From Metopolophium dirhodum (Eukaryota; Arthropoda; Insecta; Hemiptera; Aphididae): a stretch of 64,000 bases of DNA. The position numbers and the translations under genes were made by a program. The stretch's first letter is position 1. Each line of letters opens with the position of its first letter. Under the pieces are notes generated by a model. The model saw only the letters and a list, made by a program, of their open reading frames with translations, made no database searches and was not told the DNA's origin. Location of the stretch: the NCBI RefSeq assembly GCF_019925205.1, contig NC_083561.1:23683217-23747216 (forward strand), in the 5' to 3' direction. This document shows, one piece after another, positions 1 through 12,900 of this stretch.

Positions 1-2402
1 TTGTGCCGACACAAGTGGTGGTGTAATACACACATTAGGTATAATAATATAATATGACCACGTCGTTTATTAAATAATATAATAATGCGCGTAGTGAATA
101 CGGTGGCAAGTCCCTTTTTGTTGGGCAGCTACTAACTTTTTTTCTTTTTTGACGCCCAACAATGTTTTTCAACCTCATGTGGTTTTTGGGTTACCGAATT
201 TCGGGAAGTGAAGACAAAATGACGATCGGGATAATGATGTCACATTCTTGGGATCGAATTGAATACCAAATATTTTCTAACACCGACCTGTAGATGTTGC
301 GCAACCGAACAATGCTAACAAGCGTAACATCCCTTGAATACTCCGTTTTTTAGTTGTAAAGAATGAGTCTGATGTTTTTGTTGTCTCGAGTATCTAAAAA
401 ATGAACCTAACATAAATCACTAGTATTTTTTTAATAATTCGATTATATAGATGAAAAAAATTCAGTTGGAAATCGTACACTATTTCAATCCTTATATAGT
501 ATGTATAATTCAAAACATAACAATATTTTTCAACTGTTTTACACTTAAGGGTCCCGTTGCCAGTTTTTCAAATTTTCCACAATTCTATAAAATTTGAAAA
601 TTAAATTTTATATTTTAGCTGTCACCTCAATTATAAGACTTTTCCACAAATATACTACCCGATACCTATTTAGGGGGGGGGGGGTTGATAGGGTGTATTA
701 TATCGAGAAAAAAATGAGTTTACGGGAATATGAGAGATATAAAAGCTTTGTAGAATTGTCGGATTTTGATGATTTTTTTATCTAAAAGAAGAAAACTTCC
801 TACAGCCTGCATCAATCTCTGATTTTGTATTTTATTTCAAATAATTGTATTAAAAAATTTGTAAAAAAATGCTTTTTATCTTGTATTTTTTTAGGCATAT
901 TATAAAGTTTTAAAATAAAATATTGAAAAACAGAGATCGGAACGGGCTGTAAAATATTTCCCCCTAGGAATTAAAAAAAAAATTATGAAATTTGGTTGAT
1001 TCTACAAGCCGATATTATTGTTATTCCCGCAGAGTGTATTTTGGAGGACAAAATAGCATCGGCACCGGACGCCTTAAATTCAATTTTACAAGATAATCAA
1101 TCATTATAATATTTAAAAATGCGCTAATATTGTTATCCTTCAGTTTCGATTCAAACAATTTAAATCAATTAAATCAAACAGGTATTATAAAAATCATGTT
1201 CTATAAAAACTGCCTTATCGTATTATACTAGTTTGAAAATGCACCTATTTCAATTATTGTTAAAAATGGAAACACAGTTAAAGTCAAAAAGTTAATTTTT
1301 ACCGTTTATAATTCCTATATTTTATTAGACACACAATGTATTTTTAACAGATTATTATGTTGTATTATTTTGTAGTACGCATCGTATTGGAAATTTAATG
1401 ATATACCTACGATATATTGTATTGTGTACAATGTACATCAATATTTTAGCATAATTTGACATTGTTAGGTATATGATTTGTCTGTATGGTTTATACATAT
1501 TATTTCTGTTACAAAGCATTATTATACTATACAAATTAAAAACCTATATAATAATATATTTTATTATGATAATATTATGGTATAACCAGTGTGGTCACAG
1601 GTGTGCTAGAAATTTTTTCCAAGGGGAGGTGTGTTCAATATTTTCATACTAGTACGAATATTAAGTTTTGCCGAGAACATTGCATTTGAAAATGTCAATG
1701 TGTATATATAATATTATAAATTACTGTTATAACTTTAAAAGTTTTAAGTACTCACGCATAATATTTTTAATTAAGAACAAAATAAATAAAATTCTTTGTT
1801 TAAATGACTAATTTGGTCCAAATTTAAACTTAAAAGTTAGAATACCTATGGAAAAAATTGTGCCTATTATAATTTAAATTTTTTTGTTCAATTATATGAA
1901 CTACTTACAAGTTCCCTTTGTATTACATTTTCAAACTTAAGCTGTAAAAACTGAACATTTTATACATTTTTAATTACAAAATAAATTATGTTCGTGATTT
2001 TGACAAATGTTGTCAAAATGTTAACATCAAAAGCTTATAATTAATAAATTGTGCCTATATATCTTTAATATTTTTCAACTGCTATTATAACAACTTCATA
2101 AATATAATAAATGCAATGTTTTAAAAAAAAAAATTAATTCAACCTATAGTAAGTATACAACAAATAAAATAAACTATTTTAATAGTATAACGCAGCAATA
2201 TATCATATAATTTAAGATTTACCTAGTAATATCATACAGGATGTTACAGGAAAACCTGTTAAATAGAATAACTGTTGTACTAGTCATTATTTGTAATATA
2301 TATTTTTTTTTAACATATTATTTACTGACGCTTGGGTTAAACGTAAAGTGAAACATTTTTTATTTTTATTGTTCAATACTGAAATTAAATATTTTTGAAA
2401 AA
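1..2402. other. AT-rich intergenic DNA
   Basis: No gene is seen. Apart from a 12-base G run at 673-684 and the repeat fragment listed separately at 1730-2110, it is unstructured AT-rich sequence. The 63-codon frame at 594-785 starts with TTG and crosses the G run, so it is not credible. Confidence 0.6.
1730..2110 (+). repeat. Interspersed repeat, copy 1 (fragment)
   Basis: This segment shares an ordered series of words with 6440-6610: AGCT-TAAAA, GAACATTTTATA (1953-1964 and 6466-6477), TTACAAAAT/CTACAAAAT, AAATGTTGTCAA and a later AACTGC/CATCTGC block. The order and spacing are kept while the rest has drifted. I believe it is an internal fragment of the same repeat family as the copies near 6.2-7.1, 11.5-12.1 and 55.3-56.4 kb. 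Confidence 0.5.
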
Positions 2403-2775
2403 TTCCAAATAGCCAATTTGTAAATCTTATTTTAGAAAATGTTTATTCTAAAAACATTTATTGAAGTCATGTACCTAGTTATTTTTATAATTTTTTGAAA
2501 TATCATTATTATGTTGAGTAAAGTTTATCCAGTCGTTTAACATTTTAAATTCAAAAAAAATTAACTTTTTTTTAGATATTTTATGAGAATTTTTAAATAC
2601 GTTTTTGTTAAAATTGATAGATTTTTTTTTTAAGTTACTATGTTTTAAATTAACAAGCCTTCAAAAAAATTTGATATTTAAAAAAAAATCATAAAATTAA
2701 ACCACTTGACTTCAATACATTTTTTTACAATTAAATGGTTTCTAAAATTCAGACTAACAAATTGGCTATTTTGAT
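2403..2775. mobile_element. 373-bp foldback (long inverted repeat) element
   Basis: The left arm (2403-2469) contains ATAGCCAATTTGT, TTTTAGAAA and ATTGAAGTCA. The right arm (2707-2775) contains TGACTTCAAT, TTTCTAAAA and ACAAATTGGCTAT, its reverse complement with mismatches. The interior continues the palindrome: AAATACGTTTTTGTTAA lies near the centre at about 2589. A near-complete hairpin of this size with no open frame is typical of a non-autonomous foldback or MITE-type element. Target duplication could not be settled, so no superfamily is assigned. Confidence 0.7.
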
Positions 2776-5059
2776 ACATTAAAATAACTTTTCTTTTTCT
2801 CACCTTTTTACTTTTAACTGTTATAACTTTATAAGCTGAACCTAAAAATATTATAACAAGCGTAATTAAAATTCTGTCTTAAAACGTGTTAGAACTTAAA
2901 AAATTAAATTACAGTTAATGAAAAAACTTTTTGTATTAACTTAACTTTTAACTTAATTGATTTTTTATTGATATTAATTTAATAAACAACAAGTTACTCT
3001 CATTAAAATCCGAGTTTTTATTTTTTTTATTCTTGGTACAGCATCAACAACTAAGCTATACGTATGAATGAGTATATTAAATTTCATTAGATTGAGTTAT
3101 ACATGTTAATATTATGAAAAAATAAAATAATTGTATTTATTTATTGTCTTTGATCGGGCTCAGAGCTTTGAAAATATTGTCTGAAATCTCTAGGCTACTT
3201 CTGAAGTTATGTTTATTTATATACTATTTAATAATAAATATAACAAAATGATTAAGTATTGATGATACCTACATTGATACATCAATCATTCCATTTAAAT
3301 TGGGAAACTAAAAATGTAATTCTTAAATTTATTTCTTGTAAAAGCCATAATAAAATTGTTTAATAAAAAAATGTATTTAAAAAAAAAATCTGTCTACTCG
3401 TCAAAAAGAAGTTGGACGCTATAACGTGTGCTTTCAGTTATATAGTTTACTGTTTGCTGGAAGTACTGTAAATAAAATATGATCCACTTTATTTTTTACC
3501 TCGGTTAGGTGATTTATTCGTGTAGTACCTCAATGATAATTTATTACTTAAATGTTCAACCAATGAAATTGTAACTCTTTATTAGGAACAGTTTTTATAT
3601 AAATTTAGATTTTGGATAAATAGTTTATTTTTCACTATTTAACATATTTTATCAATCACAACAAATTATAGCATACTAAATAAAAACTATAAGTGGGTAT
3701 GTTTATTTGACAGGTTTCATAAGCTAATATAACTTTTCATTCTAATCTTTTTTTTCTAATATATTTCTTCTATCGATAACTCTGAGTTATCTTCATAATT
3801 ATACACAACTGTATATAATGTACAATTCACTATAATGCCATACGTCTATACACAATATATTAACAAAAAAGCTTTTCTATATTTCGATTGTATTGGAATA
3901 TGTCGTCTCTATTAAATTTTTTCTATAAATTCAATTATAATAACAATAATTATGTCTTATGATGATATTATAGTATACAATGAGCGTATAGTACACATGC
4001 ATTTAAAATATTGTATGTACGATGATAAAATACGAATAAAGGTACCCACTGGCCACTGTAGACTTTTTGGGTAATGGTTTAGATATTGTAATAATTATTG
4101 TTAATAGTTCTTTAACAAAAAAATAAATACAATATTACAATACAAGAACAAATATTGTTTTATAATAAATATTTAATCACTAAATTCAAATTGTAATAAT
4201 CTTTTTTTTAGGTTATTATCGTGGCTTTTTGTTGGTGTGTATATTATGTACCTAAATTTTGTTTAGAATAATAGTTTTAGATTTATATAATTTGTATCCT
4301 TGAAAACTATATATTCCACCCTTTCCAAATAACTTGTTGTGAAACTATAATATAATAGCATATTTGACAACGTTGTAAATTGTACTCCTCTATATACTTT
4401 TCATATGCTAATATATTTGAATATCACTCATATATTACTATTCCATGTTTCTAGGTTATGGTAAGCTATTGTGAATTTTTTACGTAAATCTTATAAGTAC
4501 ACTAGATAAATACTGACAATGCCATATCATGTCTATACCTATGTGTAACTCAAAAGGCCTATACACTATCGTCACTATGAGAATAATATAATATAATATA
4601 ATATAATATAGAAAAATGAAAAACAATAGTTATACCTACACATACAAAAGTCATAACTCATAAACGTATTTTAAAATAAACTGATTTATTTTCTCGAGAA
4701 ATGATATAGAAGTACATAATCAATTAAAATATTCTTACATTTAAAAACTTAATATTATATATACTTATTATATAATAAATAATGCACACACGTGGGCCAT
4801 GTTATCGGCATTTTATCGTACGCAAAAACTCAACTGATTTCTCAAAAAATCGGGTAAGATGTATTTTTTTTTTAAATAAAATGTTTTTGTTTTTACGAGA
4901 TTGTGCTTGAGGCCTCTTTATCGATCAAACTCTAGTGTTACAAATAAACCAACGAGATGTGCGACTGCGTTGCACACGTCTTGTACCTGTAGCTGTGCCT
5001 GCTAACAATGTGTATACCTAAAATAATATTATATAGGTCATACTTGATAATATTATTAT
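2776..5059. other. AT-rich intergenic DNA
   Basis: No coding or RNA gene is seen. The part at 2780-3010 has repeated AACTTAAC/TTTAACTT words like those at 54.8-55.3 kb. A pentanucleotide tract is listed separately. Confidence 0.6.
4582..4610. repeat. ATAAT pentanucleotide repeat
   Basis: Five and a half consecutive units of a 5-bp ATAAT-type repeat. Confidence 0.9.
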
Positions 5060-5350
5060 CATTATATTATACCGTCATTGTCACCCACGGGAGTAGACTT
5101 CCGATGTGCCGGAAGAATGGACGTGTGTCTGTCGTCCGCGACAGCTCCTTGTGGGGTCCGCTCACGTTTTTCTCCTCGGCGGGACACCCGACCCGAGTGC
5201 GCCGCACGTTCTTCGTTCGCCGTCGACGACCGTTTTCCACGCACATTACGCATTACCATCCGTTTTCCGCGCTGCGCCGTCCGCACAGGATAATCGGACC
5301 TCGTCGCCACTGAAATAACGGCGGCCGCCACAGTGTCGTCGCGGTCCAAT
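5060..5350. other. GC-rich island without a supported gene
   Basis: About 290 bases are strongly GC- and CpG-rich between AT-rich flanks, open in three plus-strand frames and one minus-strand frame. Simultaneous openness in overlapping frames on both strands points to base composition rather than coding. No protein motif is recognised. It may be regulatory DNA. A TA repeat follows at 5373-5392. Confidence 0.4.
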
Positions 5351-6179
5351 AGTCTCCCGAGAAAACTCTACGTATATATATATATATATATATTATGTTT
5401 GTAATCAAATATTATCGGTACCTGCTATGGTAGAAACGACTCGTATCCGATATAAAACTGTGCAAGTCGTATCGTATTAGTCCATTGTGGGGGACGCACG
5501 ACGGACCCGCGGGGCTACCGTATATAACGACGAGACACGATAATAGCATCTATACGAGCTATATAATAACGATGCCGGAAGTGCCGTGTTATAATTGAAT
5601 GTGCCGCGAGAGAGGGCCTTGTGTCAACAACAATAATAATAACGCGATAATAACATAATGATATTATTATTATTGTGTGTTAACATACAATTTTGTCGGG
5701 GCAAACGAGAAACGCTTCTCGAATATCTATAGCTCTCTTGAGTGCGTACCTACACCTACGTGGTGAGTTATTTCTTTATAATATATTCGTCTCTCCTCAG
5801 AGTCAACTGTTTAGGTACATAATATAGTATAGGGCCTATTATCACCCACCTGGACCGTTAGAAAGTAAATTCGATTAAAAAAAACCGAATTTTGGCCGGA
5901 AACGAGCAATCACGATTCCTAAACATTTTATAAATACGTTTATGTTTATGTTTTTAATGTTATCTTGGAATAACCATACATTTAAAAGTCTACACTCAAG
6001 TATAGGTACAATATGATGTGCCCGAAAAATAATATTCCTTGCCATTCGTAAATATTGCGCAAGAGGACTATTCGACATTCGTTGTATATTATATATTATA
6101 CACGATCACATACAAATATATTATGTATTTATGTGTAACATACATTGTATACATTATTTCGATCCAAATTATGGTGTAG
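5351..6179. other. Intergenic DNA, nothing recognised
   Basis: Mixed AT-rich sequence with short CG-containing patches. The minus-strand frame at 5875-6078 and the one overlapping 6089-6283 have no recognisable domain. Confidence 0.5.
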
Positions 6180-7130
6180 TTAGGTAGGAACCTTACTAAA
6201 AAAGGTGGGTAAGTGGATGTCGCTCTGCTGTACAGTAGGTTATAAGTGGTCACAGTAATCGATGGTGTTAAATTTGAATTCAATGATATAATAATATAAT
6301 ATCATTGTAAAAGAAAAACGATTCTGAGCGAAAACGGTCAGTCAGCCTATGATATTAGTATATTACCAAGTATATTTGATGATATTATTGCGAATAAAGT
6401 AATTTATAAATAACCTATTAACGTGGAGCCTTGTTTTCAATTTTCAATCCTTAGCTATAAAAGTTGAACATTTTATAAATTTTCAACTACAAAATAATTA
6501 TTAAATTATAAATTTGATAAATGTTGTCAACATTTGAAATTTAAATGCTTATGAATAAAAACTGTGACTAAGGATTTTTAATTTTTTTCATCTGCCTTTG
6601 AAACAATAACCTAGAAGCCTTCTATTAAATTTTCAAGCTTTTTTTACCAACAGATAAAATTTTATTGATATTTATAGAAAAAAAACTAAAAAAAATGGAA
6701 ACTGAAAATGTCCGAGAACAGCTCAAAATAAGTCAAAATATTTGAAAAATGTTATGGTGTATAGAAAATGCTTATATAAACATTCAGTCAAAATTTCATT
6801 TACCTACGATAATTTGTTTTAGAGTTGCACCAAAAACCAAAATCGATTTTCTCAAAAACAGATTTTGCGTAAAAATTCCCGTTTTCCTTTAATTTTTCTT
6901 TTGTTTTTCATGTCGCTTGGTCGCTTTTGAAATCTACTGGGAAATTTTTACTTATGACTCCCCAAAGTACCAACTAGATTCACTTTCCTATCAAAAAAGT
7001 TACAGTTGAAGAAAATCCAAGCACTTTTACTGTCCTAAAAGTTGATAACAGACACGAAAAAAAAAACACACATTATTGTAAAATCAATACATTCATCGCT
7101 TCGCTTAGAATCTAAAAAGAACATTAAACA
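6180..7130 (+). repeat. Interspersed repeat, copy 2 (near-complete, with imperfect terminal inverted repeats)
   Basis: GATTCTGAGCGAAAACG at 6320-6336 is the imperfect reverse complement of CGCTTCGCTTAGAATC at 7097-7112, giving inverted ends about 790 bp apart. The segment just before (GAATTCAATGAT at 6276-6287) also recurs at 55401-55412. The interior is AT-rich and noncoding. The 3' part has the A-rich, CACACA-containing tail also seen near 12030. From memory these words are abundant in aphid genomes; a superfamily cannot be named from sequence alone. Confidence 0.6.
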
Positions 7131-10100
7131 CGCCCAATGCCTAATAATGACGTTTGGTATAAGTAGGTATAGTGTAAAATGTAAATTACATAGGTAAGTG
7201 GTTTAAATATACTAATACGTATAAAGTCTTATACTCTTATCTTACTGTCATATTATATTAACTCCTTAATATATTATAGTACAGTATCTGAATTAAATAT
7301 TAACTTCAACATATAGAAAAATGATCTTAAGTACCAATAGTAATCAAATCATAATATTTCTAGTTTATATAAATTATATATAGGTAGGTACTTTACAAAT
7401 TACCACTCTACCAATGGAGTGGATCCTGCCTTAATCTAAAATCGCAAACTAAGTCGTATGGTTCCATAAGTTTAAGACGTCGAATGTCTATGAAATTATC
7501 TAATAATTGGATAGCCAATGCATATTAACATGATGATCTAACCTCGTCAAGTGTTTGCAAGCAAACCTTTAGATTTCGTCTGCTATTTGTTTATTATTTA
7601 TTTATTTACGGGCAGTGAGACCAATATAATTCACAGAAATATATATATTTAACCTAAGTAGGTGTTACACTTACCCAACTTTACAAGTAGAAATTTTTAA
7701 ATATAGTGAAGATCGCATAAATAAAATGTGTAATATAATTAAATACTGACAGATAATAATAATATATAAGATATATAAATATTTAGGTACTTAATAACAA
7801 TAGCGATATGTATTAATATCAATTGGTTGGTTTCTGCTTTAAATAATTAGTATTGTGAGCAGTAATTGCGAAGGGACTGTAGGCAGCGTCATATCACGGT
7901 GAACTTTCTAGTTTGGAACCATTTAAGTACCTATTGAATCCAAAACATTGCAACGCAAAGCCCTCCCTCCATAAATTATATGTGCGTAGTAAGAAAATAC
8001 TTTAAAAAAATAGCAAATACAATAAATTAAAAACATAAAATATATCGTTTAATATTATACACCTCAGTTCACTCAAAATCTAAAATATAATATTCATAAT
8101 TCATTATTATATATTATTGTTCTATACAAATCATTTAGGGACCAGCTAACTATAATTAATTTGAGATTTCAGAACTGAATGGCTGTTGTAGCAGTAAAAA
8201 TAATAATATTGTAAAAACTTATTTATCAATGTTTGTTTTTAAATTCTAATTATTTATAATTTTGACCAACGTTAAAAACCAGAGTATACAAGTTTTACAG
8301 CGACTTTTATTTTTCCTGTCGTAGTGTGATAACCTTTTTGAGCAGAAAGCGTATACTATAAAAGTTTCAAGTATCTTTGAAAAGAAATTAAAATCCTTTA
8401 TAGTTTATAGTTACTATAAATTGATTTTCCTTAAATGTAACGTACAGGGAAATACTGAAGAAATTCCGTTTAGAATCGATTTTCAAATGTGACGATTTAT
8501 AATTGATTTTGATTTAACACAATGTACAAAATGTGGAACACGACTTGACCACTGGCCTCCGTACATTTTTTCTTCGATTTTTTGTTTTAAACGTTAATGT
8601 ATCTTTTAAAATATATTATGTTGAAACTAAATAAAATTGTTAGATTATTATATTCTTAAGATGACTGGTAAAATAAATAAATTTCAATACTATATTATTT
8701 TTGATTCACTTCCAGTTTCCATACTCCATACACAAGATTATTTTATTTGTTTCATTATTAACGTAAATAGTTTAATTTCGTTGACACTATTTAATATTAT
8801 TAGACTTCCTGCAGCAACAAACACATATAAATACAATACGCAGTATATTATTCCTATACATTATATTAATAATTTATAATCACTGCCTATACAATAACTA
8901 ACCAATTATTGAAAATAATAAAAAAATAGTTTCTTGTCTTGTGATTTTGTTGAGATATTGTGTCCCCTAATATTGCGTAAATACTAAATGCAGCCTGTGC
9001 TCAATTGTAGACATGTCTCGTGTTTGTGTATAGTTGTAGTTGTATAATCAGAGCAATTAAAATAATAAAGTGAATCACAGTTATTATAAAATAATCGTTA
9101 ACTATCGATTGGACTAGACATAAAAATGTGTTATACATTGTTCGATGTGTCATACTTGTAAACAGATTAATATTATATATATTATATTATATCGTATTTG
9201 AGATTAAACTAATAAATAATTATGCACACAGGCACGCAGCCCGTAAAATAGCGATTACATTTAACGATTATAAAGGTTCTCAATAAAAATCAATAAATAT
9301 TAAACGATAATGAGATCATAACGTTATTAATTTTTTCACGTACAAATTATTAACTTACTACTTACTGCGCATAACTATCAAAATCTAATCACAATTTTAA
9401 AATAAAAAATAATTTCACATATAAACGCAATAATCTTGATGTGCATAATGTATAGACGTCATAATAATATAACCGTTTCGATGGTTAAACGTTTTAATGT
9501 ATAAGCAATACGAATGTGGATTGAGTAAAAGTGTAACATAAATTATTGTTTAGTCAAAAATATAAAAATATAAGTATATTGTATTTTGTACGTATATGAA
9601 TATGTCATATATACATGTATAATTGAATGAATTGCATTGTTTAATTTTCGTCTCGTTTTATAATAGTAGCAAGAACATAAATTTTGGTCGTATAATTTTA
9701 AGTACAAAGCCAATTCGGTTCACCCTCATATTATTATTAAATGACGACCACTAAATTCCCCTCTTTGGACTCTAATGGGGATTTAAAAGGGTGTCTTCAG
9801 TAGTTGTTTTGTTAAGATCCCATTCTTGAAATTGACCCATTTTTTTGATACTTATTCTACCACACCACGTGTTTGTGTCCTCCGAGTCCAACCATAATAT
9901 ATAGGTACGCTGACCAACGAACCAGTTAATGCCAACTTGTATATCAAAAACAAATTTACATTGTTTTCACACGGTCGTATACAATACATAATATTAACAA
10001 AACACAAAAATCAAAAATATTGTTTATATACTCTCTATTTACGAACAAATATTATAGATACTATAGTGTACCCAATGACATAGGTATCTACCTAACTTAA

Positions 10101-11519
10101 AAGCCACGGGGCCTACGTTTACGATACGGCCAAGGACCAAGATTCATAGACTTATAATACAGTAGTATTAACAACTAGTGTTCATAATACTATATTTCAT
10201 ACCGAAATAATATTTTGTATAGGTATTGTTTTATCAAATAGTTTTATTTATAAATTAAAATAATAACGTCATGTAAGAGAATATATTTTTACTTCCAGAT
10301 TAAAAGACGCTGAGTCATTTCAACAAATTTATCTATACATCGTTTATAAAAGAACATAACATTTTTAATGATAGTATGTATGAAATCATTAATAATCATC
10401 GTGACAGATGTTCTCAAATTCTCCATATCCAATATCCACTGATATTATGGCCCAATTTATCACTATTACATCATTATATTGTATATTATTAATTATTATT
10501 ATGTTGTTATAAAATAAAAATAAATCGAATCTAGAACGATTATAGTAAAAATAGAATATTGAACAATTAATACGTAATAAAACATATTATAATAATATAT
10601 GTCGTTATAAAGTCGTTGGTAAATATAAATTGGAATATTATAACAAACAAGTGGTTGTTAATAACATTAAAAGCAATTGATTAATTTTTAGTTTATTATT
10701 ATTAATTAATATATTGTTTCCACTTTCAAGCTAAATTTCGGGCTTTTTGGCACACAGTATAATTAGTAGGTAATGGTAATTACTAATTATGGCATTAAAC
10801 AGTAAGCACTTATATACCTATACCTACTTGTATAATTGATTACCTGATAAATATTACTGATTATAAAGTTCTATAGATACCTATATTTAATATAGCAATA
10901 CTGTTTCGCTATGTATACTCGTATAAGTACATTTAGTTGTGATTTATTTACATGAATAATTTGTAGTATTGGTACCTTATAATTAATTTTTTATGTTTTT
11001 CTCTGTAGACATTATAACTGTTGATTGGACTGATGAACATTTAATGCTTAAATATATTTTTGTCACTGATGCCACACCATTTAAAATTTAATATAACCGC
11101 TTTTAACACATCGACATTGCTGGTCATAAATTAAAGACGACGGTCTAATACAGAGTTTGGGTCTTACAATTTGAAAGTTTAAACCTTAACAAGTGGTCCA
11201 CAATACTTTAAAATAATTAAAAATAAGACTGTTTTTCGTAGGTACTTGATCAACCAATACTTTTATATTTTTGTTTATTACTGCAACGTACTCATATATA
11301 TATACCTATATTTACATTTATTTCATATTTGTAGTAACTTTATATTTTATCAACTTATAAATTTATGTTTGACTATTTTTACCTTTAATATTAGACTATG
11401 GAAAAACTTATTTAGATCTATTTATAATTTTAATTTTAATAAAAAATGATTATTAGCATTGTAATGAATTAGCAATAAGATGTAAATAGGTAATGTCAAT
11501 AGTATTAATGATTAATATT
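7131..11519. other. AT-rich intergenic DNA
   Basis: No gene is seen. Short frames at 8637-8879 and 11246-11449 are Ile/Tyr/Asn-rich products of AT composition. Patches with more balanced composition, such as 7420-7560, 7850-7980 and 9730-9900, may be old transposon fragments but no family is recognisable. Confidence 0.5.
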
Positions 11520-12060
11520 TATCGAGTTGTAACATAAGAACTAAAAGAAAATGAGGAAAAATTGTTATTTTTCGTTTAAACTTCAAATATAAAATGTATT
11601 TAAATTTGAGCTTCAAACGCTTTTTAACTTGTACATAATATTATATTGTTTTTTATAATATTATTACAATAAAACTTATGTGAAACTTTGTATTAAATTA
11701 AATTTTGTTTTACCAATGATAAACAACAATAATTGTGTTAATATCCAAAAATTACCATACTAACACTGTAAATAAAAAAAAAAAAAAAAATAGAAAAAAA
11801 ATAGATTTTTTCTAAAATAAGTGTCACAAATATAATCTAGTTTTAACACTGTTTTAAGTATTATTTTTCATATTACTAAGATACCTATATTTTTTAGGTA
11901 CATATACCGTGCGAATTCCTTATTTTTGATCCCTTCGAAGTAGGTTAGGTTGGTTAACTATACGTAAAACATTATTTCAATCTCAATTTTGAAGATTGAA
12001 GCAATTTTTCTGCTACAAAACGTGATGGCCTAAACAAAAAAAAACACACACATCAAAGTA
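11520..12060 (+). repeat. Interspersed repeat, copy 3
   Basis: GAGGAAAAATTGTTATTTTT starting at 11553 matches 55830 onward with one mismatch. The downstream order is also shared: a TTTCTGCT-AAAA-TGTGATG block, then an A-rich tail with CACACA. At 12009 it reads TTTCTGCTACAAAACGTGAT, and near 56357 TTTCTGCTCTAAAATGTGAT. This is the same family as the 6.2-kb copy, represented here by its 3' part. Confidence 0.6.
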
Positions 12061-12109
12061 AAACCCGCCCCGGAGTCAAATATGCAGAGCTGGTATGTAC
12101 CTACCGGCC

Positions 12110-12410
12110 TGTTTTATATTAATATCCGGTTTTCGAGAGACGAGAGGACATCGTCTCCGTCGCAATAAGTCACTGTCTCGATTTGGTTACACGTATACGT
12201 AATCATATAATAATAGTAACAATAATAAATGTATTCGGTGGCGGTGGTGGGTGGGTCGGAACTCGGCGGTACGAGAAAAGTGGCGTATTTAAAGCGCATT
12301 ATCTTTGGTGTGGAGAGACGTGCGGCCGACGACGGGGTCATCACCTGAACAGCACAATAATAATAATATATACATACATAGTATATAAAGACCGGAGCGG
12401 GTTGACCAGG

Positions 12411-12442
<32 letters not shown>

Positions 12443-12900
12443 TGAGCAGAAAAAAAGTCCGACTAAGCAGCCGTGAAACGCGTTAATGTCCGTGCATTCC
12501 GTGTTCATGGTAAACGATTTGATCGATGGCGCGACAGGCGCAGTCCGTGCGTGATTAAGTAGAAAATGAGCGGTTTCCTCGGGCGCGAGATCCTATAGGA
12601 AAAATCAATTAATAACGCATCCTTACTGCGGGCCTATATTATTATATATATAATAATAATAATAGATATGACTAAAAAAAAAAAAAAAATGTATTTAGTA
12701 ATATGACTAGTGACTATGCCGGTGACGACTATGACGCTGTACTTAAACGCGCGTGTATAATGCAATAAGCGACGTAAGAAATTCAATTTTCGACGGGAGG
12801 AAAACCGTCGGCCGAAAAAATTAAAACAAAAAAAACTGATCATTGAGAATCGTAGACGGTGTTCTCTTCGTCGCGGGTACCGAGTTCGTCGGAAAAATAA
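12110..12900. promoter_or_regulatory. Less AT-rich island with adjoining GT and GAGA tracts
   Basis: This island contains CG-rich stretches and a (GT)n tract at 12411-12425 running into a (GA)n tract at 12425-12441. GAGA runs are binding sites for GAGA factor and are found in Polycomb response elements and Hox promoters. A regulatory role is inference. The overlapping frames on both strands show no protein motif. Confidence 0.3.

Noticed and set aside
9710..9735. AATTCGG words (also at 37237) considered as miR-10 hairpin arms
   Set aside because: The opposite arm with the conserved miR-10 5p sequence is absent at each place.
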